From Comamonas testosteroni (lineage in GTDB: Bacteria > Pseudomonadota > Gammaproteobacteria > Burkholderiales > Burkholderiaceae_C), in the NCBI RefSeq assembly GCF_003569915.1, contig NZ_KZ984459.1, forward strand, positions 1 to 64,000: a DNA stretch of 64,000 nt. Reading direction: 5' to 3'. Within the stretch, counting starts at the first letter, position 1. Every line of letters starts with the position of its first letter. This document shows, one piece after another, positions 60,654 through 64,000 of this stretch. The translations under genes were made by a program, and so were the position numbers. A model generated the notes under the pieces. It was not told the DNA's origin. It saw nothing but the letters and a program-made list of their open reading frames with translations, and ran no database searches.

Positions 60654-61829
60654 GTGGCTGTCGCACATCTATCGCCGCCATTGCAGGCGCAGCTTCCTGC
60701 GCTGATTGGCGCGATCTACGAGGCCTCGCTGGAGCCAGCGAGATGGCAGGCGTTCATGCTGCGCTTTGGCGCGGCGCTGCGCTCGCCGGCCAGCATCATC
60801 TGGGTCAATGATTTTTCGCAGCACTCGGTGGATCTGGATGCCGGGCTGGGCAGCTTCGGTGCCAGCCATGGCTTTGCCGAGGCGGATCTGAACAGCTTTG
60901 CCCAGCACTACTGCCAGCGCAATGTGTGGCTTCAGGACGAAAGCCTGCACCAGGCGGGCAAGGTGGTGAATTCCTCCGAGCTGTTTGCCGATGCCAAGCT
61001 GCCGTCCACCGAATGGTTTGGCGACTGGCTGCGCCCGCAGGATTTGTTCTACTCCTGCGCTGCGGTGGTGGAAAAGCAGCAGGACCGCTCATTCAACGTC
61101 ACCTTGATTCGCTCCCGCGGCGAGGGCGGCTACAGCGCCGAGGAACTGGGACTGGTGCAGACCTTGATGCCGCATTTGCAGACCGCGTTTGCCATTCATC
61201 GCCGCCTGCGCCGAACCCAGGCTTTGCAAAATGCCTCGCTCTCGGTGCTGGAAGCCTTGCCCATGGGCGTGCTGCTGATCGACGAGAAGGCCGGGTTGCT
61301 GCACTGCAACCGAAAGGCCGCCGAGCTGATGGCGCGCAGCCAGTTGCTGGCCAGAACCGCAGGTGATGGCTTGCGGGCCGCCAATCCCACCGATGACCGC
61401 TGGTTGCAAAAGGCTCTGCATGACTGCACCGCCACGGGGCTGGGGCTGGCCGCGCATGCGGGCCGTGCCAGCCGCTTCAAAGGTCTGGCCGGCCAGCAAC
61501 TGCAGGTCATGGTTGCGCCCTTGCCTCGAAGTACCAGCCCTTATGGCGAGCATTGCGCAGCCATGGTGCTGATCAGCGATCCGGCTCAGGATGTGCCGTC
61601 ATTGCAAAAAGCGCTGGGCGGGCTGTATCAGTTCACGCAGGCGGAAGCCCGGCTGGCGCAGTCGCTGATTGCGGGTTTGAGCTTGCAGGAATGCGCTGAG
61701 CTGCAGGGCATTTCCATCCACACGGTGCGCTCGCAGTTCAAGTCGGCCGCAGCCAAGGTGGGAGTCGGGCGTCAGGCGGATTTTGTGCGTGTGCTGCTCA
61801 CCGGGCCTGCCATGCTGCGCATGCCGTAG
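60654..61829 (+). CDS. LuxR-family transcriptional regulator
   Basis: 391 residues, starting at GTG 60654 with a strong GGAGGGA 5 bases before. The N-terminal two-thirds is a sensory region with QNASLSVLEALPMGVLLIDEKAG, a PAS-like stretch. The C-terminal HTH is FTQAEARLAQSLIAGLSLQECAELQGISIHTVRSQFKSAAAKVGVGRQADFVR in order, a LuxR/FixJ-type motif with slight divergence. Divergent from the lipoprotein gene, which is the most likely target. The signal is unknown. Confidence 0.86.
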   Translation: MAVAHLSPPLQAQLPALIGAIYEASLEPARWQAFMLRFGAALRSPASIIWVNDFSQHSVDLDAGLGSFGASHGFAEADLNSFAQHYCQRNVWLQDESLHQAGKVVNSSELFADAKLPSTEWFGDWLRPQDLFYSCAAVVEKQQDRSFNVTLIRSRGEGGYSAEELGLVQTLMPHLQTAFAIHRRLRRTQALQNASLSVLEALPMGVLLIDEKAGLLHCNRKAAELMARSQLLARTAGDGLRAANPTDDRWLQKALHDCTATGLGLAAHAGRASRFKGLAGQQLQVMVAPLPRSTSPYGEHCAAMVLISDPAQDVPSLQKALGGLYQFTQAEARLAQSLIAGLSLQECAELQGISIHTVRSQFKSAAAKVGVGRQADFVRVLLTGPAMLRMP

Positions 61830-61865
61830 GCGTGGCCCGTTGCGCTCAATCCCCCTCAATCGCCC

Positions 61866-63227
61866 TCAATCACGTGTTACGCGCATGACTTCTTCGGCCG
61901 TGGTCACGCCTTCGCGGACCAGGCGCTCGCCGTCCTCGCGCATCAGGCTCATGCCAGCGGCCATGGCAGCGTCGCGCACCTCGGCTTCGCTGGCCTGGCG
62001 GTGAATCTGGGCGCGGATGGCATCGTCAACCACCAGTAGCTCGAAAATACCCGTTCTGCCTTTATATCCACTAGGCTCGCTGCTATCAATTTTTCTAACC
62101 AACCGCTGTGCCAGCACGCCCAGCAGCGAGGATGACAGCAGGAACGGCTCCACGCCCATGTCCGTCAGACGTGTGATGGCGCTGGGGGCGTCATTGGTGT
62201 GCAGCGTGGCCAGCACCAGGTGACCGGTGAGTGAGGCCTGAATGGCAATCTGCGCGGTCTCGAAGTCGCGGATTTCGCCGATCATGATCACGTCCGGGTC
62301 CTGGCGCAGGATGGCGCGCAGCGCCTTGGCAAAGGTCAGGTCGATCTTGCTGTTGACCTGGGTCTGGCCCACGCCGCCGAGCTCATATTCGATGGGGTCT
62401 TCCACCGTCATGATGTTGTTGTGGCTGGCGTCCATGCGCTGCAGCGCCGCATACAGCGTGGTGGTCTTGCCCGAGCCCGTGGGGCCAGTGACCAGCACAA
62501 TGCCGTGCGGCTGGGATGTGAGGTGCGTGAAGCGGCGCAGCGTCTCGCCACCCATGCCCACGGCTTCCAGGCTGAGCTTGCTCTCGCTCTTGTCCAGCAG
62601 ACGCAGCACGGCGCGCTCGCCATGGGCGCTGGGCAGGGTCGAGACACGCACGTCGATGGCGCGTGTGCCCAGGCGCAGGCTGATGCGCCCGTCCTGCGGC
62701 AAGCGCTTTTCGGCAATGTCGAGGTCGGCCATGATCTTCAGGCGCGAGATCAGGGCCGCGTGCAGCGCGCGGTTGGGTTGCACCACTTCACGCAGATCAC
62801 CATCGACGCGAAAACGCACGCTGGAGTGGCGCTCATACGGCTCGATGTGGATGTCCGATGCCCCGTCGCGCGCAGCCTGCGTGAGCAAGGCGTTGAGCAT
62901 GCGGATGATGGGGGCGTCGTCTGCCGTTTCCAGCAAGTCTTCGACGGCGGGCAGGTCCTGCATCATGCGGGCCAGATCGGCGTCGGACTCCACTTCGCTG
63001 ACCACCATGGCCGCGCTGGAATCGCTTTGCGCATAGGCCGAGCTGATGCGGTGCGCCAGCGCGCCGGTGTCCAGCAGCTGCCAGCGGTGCACCGCGTGCT
63101 TGCGCTGCACTTCGCTGAGGGCCGACCAGTCGGGTTGCGGGCTGTGCCAGAGCACGGATTCCTGGCCGTCATCCTCGATCAGCAACTGGCTGCTGCGCGC
63201 AAAGGCATAAGGCAGTGGGTAGCGCAT
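61866..63227 (-). CDS. gspE: Type II secretion ATPase GspE lacking the zinc-binding module
   Basis: 453 residues, shorter than the usual 480-570. N2-type region [24 protein letters not shown], Walker [10 protein letters not shown] (about 247), Asp box [20 protein letters not shown], Walker [15 protein letters not shown] and the His box TLHTNDA are intact. Family members have a tetracysteine zinc module of about 45 residues between QRLVR and GYRGRTGI. Here the sequence runs [21 protein letters not shown] with no Cys at all, and the replacing codons lie in an AT-rich repeat (62041-62102). It powers pseudopilus assembly with GspF and GspD. It overlaps no neighbour; gspD begins 13 bp away. Confidence 0.93.
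   Translation of the reverse strand: MRYPLPYAFARSSQLLIEDDGQESVLWHSPQPDWSALSEVQRKHAVHRWQLLDTGALAHRISSAYAQSDSSAAMVVSEVESDADLARMMQDLPAVEDLLETADDAPIIRMLNALLTQAARDGASDIHIEPYERHSSVRFRVDGDLREVVQPNRALHAALISRLKIMADLDIAEKRLPQDGRISLRLGTRAIDVRVSTLPSAHGERAVLRLLDKSESKLSLEAVGMGGETLRRFTHLTSQPHGIVLVTGPTGSGKTTTLYAALQRMDASHNNIMTVEDPIEYELGGVGQTQVNSKIDLTFAKALRAILRQDPDVIMIGEIRDFETAQIAIQASLTGHLVLATLHTNDAPSAITRLTDMGVEPFLLSSSLLGVLAQRLVRKIDSSEPSGYKGRTGIFELLVVDDAIRAQIHRQASEAEVRDAAMAAGMSLMREDGERLVREGVTTAEEVMRVTRD
62041..62102. repeat. AT-rich repeat variant in frame inside gspE
   Basis: On the coding strand it contains TTGATAGCAGCGAGCCTAGTGGATATAAAGG, matching the TTGATAGC start of the dispersed repeats. It sits exactly where the zinc-binding module is missing. 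Confidence 0.6.
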
Positions 63228-63240
63228 GCGTGGCCTTTGC

Positions 63241-64000
63241 TTACAGGGTGCCTGCCGGTGGGTTGGCCGGCGCTGCTGGCGCAGGGTGCGTCACGGGAGG
63301 CACGTTCAGCGGCTGGCCATTCACGGTGGGATGGTTGGGACGGGTGAAGTCCACCAACTCGGGCTTGCCGCCGGGCACGATGGTGACACTGGGCTGCGTG
63401 ACGGGCGCCGGGGTATTGAACGCGGGCAGCACCGGGGCGGAGCTCACATTGCGCATCAGCAGATTCGGGTCCGGCTGAGCGTCTTGCTGTCTGCCGCGAA
63501 TGGCTTCGTAACGGTCCTGGGAGAGCTGGCTGCTGGAGGTCGCGTCACGCAGCACCGTGGGGCGCAGAAACACCATGAGGTTGGTTTTCTTGCGCGAGCG
63601 GCTGGTGTTGCGGAACAGATTGCCTACAAACGGGAGATCGCCCAGCAAGGGGACGCGTTCCTGAGACTGGCTGTACTGGTCTGCAATCAGGCCGCCGAGC
63701 ACGATGATGGAGCCATCTTCCACCAGCACATTCGATTCGATGGAGCGCTTGGTGGTGGTGGGGCCCTGGCCGCTGTTGGTAATGCCCTCTTTGACTGCAG
63801 AGCTTTCCTGATAGACGGCCATCTTGATGGTGCCGTTTTCATTGATCTGCGGACGGATTTTCAGCAAGGTGCCGACGTCCTTGCGGTCATAGGTGGTGAA
63901 CGGGTTGTTGGTGCTGGTCAGGGTCGTGGTGCCTGGAACGGGAATGTTCTCGCCGACCATGATGCTGGCTTCCTCGTTATCCAGCGTCATCAGATTAGGG
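63241..64000 (-). CDS. gspD: Type II secretion secretin GspD, C-terminal part (cut by window edge)
   Basis: The frame runs from beyond the right edge to 63241 and covers the C-terminal 250 or so residues of the outer-membrane secretin channel. [21 protein letters not shown] is the conserved N-terminus of the secretin core. [17 protein letters not shown] and [35 protein letters not shown] are the GspD signature. The tail (about 100 residues) is Pro/Ala-rich and probably disordered. It is 13 bp upstream of gspE and co-transcribed with it. Confidence 0.93.
   Translation of the reverse strand, partial: PNLMTLDNEEASIMVGENIPVPGTTTLTSTNNPFTTYDRKDVGTLLKIRPQINENGTIKMAVYQESSAVKEGITNSGQGPTTTKRSIESNVLVEDGSIIVLGGLIADQYSQSQERVPLLGDLPFVGNLFRNTSRSRKKTNLMVFLRPTVLRDATSSSQLSQDRYEAIRGRQQDAQPDPNLLMRNVSSAPVLPAFNTPAPVTQPSVTIVPGGKPELVDFTRPNHPTVNGQPLNVPPVTHPAPAAPANPPAGTL

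Noticed and set aside
1-64000. tRNA, rRNA, CRISPR arrays, prophage genes
   Set aside because: None found on reading both strands; no T-loop-like GGTTCGAATCC, repeat-spacer arrays or phage structural genes were seen.

Overview
The window looks like a chromosomal segment of a high-GC betaproteobacterium of the family Comamonadaceae, most likely Comamonas or a close relative (inference). Evidence: two Comamonadaceae-style outer-membrane porins, a paired cyanophycin synthetase locus with its ABC transporter and DUF1854 partner, DUF4148 and CreA proteins, strong GC3 codon use, and many short AT-rich dispersed repeats. No rRNA, tRNA, CRISPR array or prophage was seen.

Layout. 1-127: right end of an IS256-family insertion sequence just upstream of a porin gene (263-1324). 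1420-9358: a zinc-ribbon protein and a GntR repressor, divergent from a 5-oxoproline operon (two transporter subunits, pyroglutamyl peptidase, PxpA, fused PxpB-PxpC, and a biotin carboxylase with its own biotin domain). 9378-12916: a TetR regulator divergent from a three-enzyme catabolic cluster (2-oxoglutarate dioxygenase, class II aldolase, D-2-hydroxyacid dehydrogenase). 12947-15493: a copper-type P-type ATPase behind a MerR-type promoter. 15709-17384: riboflavin synthase and a beta-helix-like repeat protein. 17945-25007: DUF2760 protein, two Hsp70-like ATPases and a DUF2809 membrane protein, with a second porin on the opposite strand between the Hsp70 genes. 25065-28331: an SMI1/KNR4-like protein with an unknown partner, a C-terminally truncated uroporphyrinogen methyltransferase, and an aldehyde dehydrogenase. 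28397-36447: MarR/FUSC efflux pair, YeiH transporter, a VanW-glycosyltransferase fusion, a YeiE-like LysR regulator, small unknowns and CreA. 36740-40742: MFS exporter, TonB receptor and DUF2946 protein.

40960-48838 is the cyanophycin locus: two synthetases on the minus strand diverge from the associated ABC exporter-like protein and DUF1854 protein. 49044-53612 holds small unknowns, an EF-hand protein, a 5'-nucleotidase, a DUF4148 protein and an ammonium transporter with a sigma-54 promoter. 53680-64000 contains type II secretion genes gspF, gspE and gspD (partial). gspF is separated from gspE by about 7 kb carrying an SDR, a GST, a WYL regulator, a luciferase-like oxidoreductase, a membrane protein, a lipoprotein and a LuxR-type regulator.

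The most unusual signal is a family of short AT-rich repeats (core TAGGCAATCAGCTATCAAA or its complement). They lie between genes, where one copy forms a terminator, and also in frame inside genes. Two unrelated proteins (VanW-GT and the larger Hsp70) carry the repeat in the same reading frame and so share the peptide pattern VQ-x3-RQ-x-AIK. In gspE, a variant repeat sits exactly where the tetracysteine zinc-binding module of the family should be.
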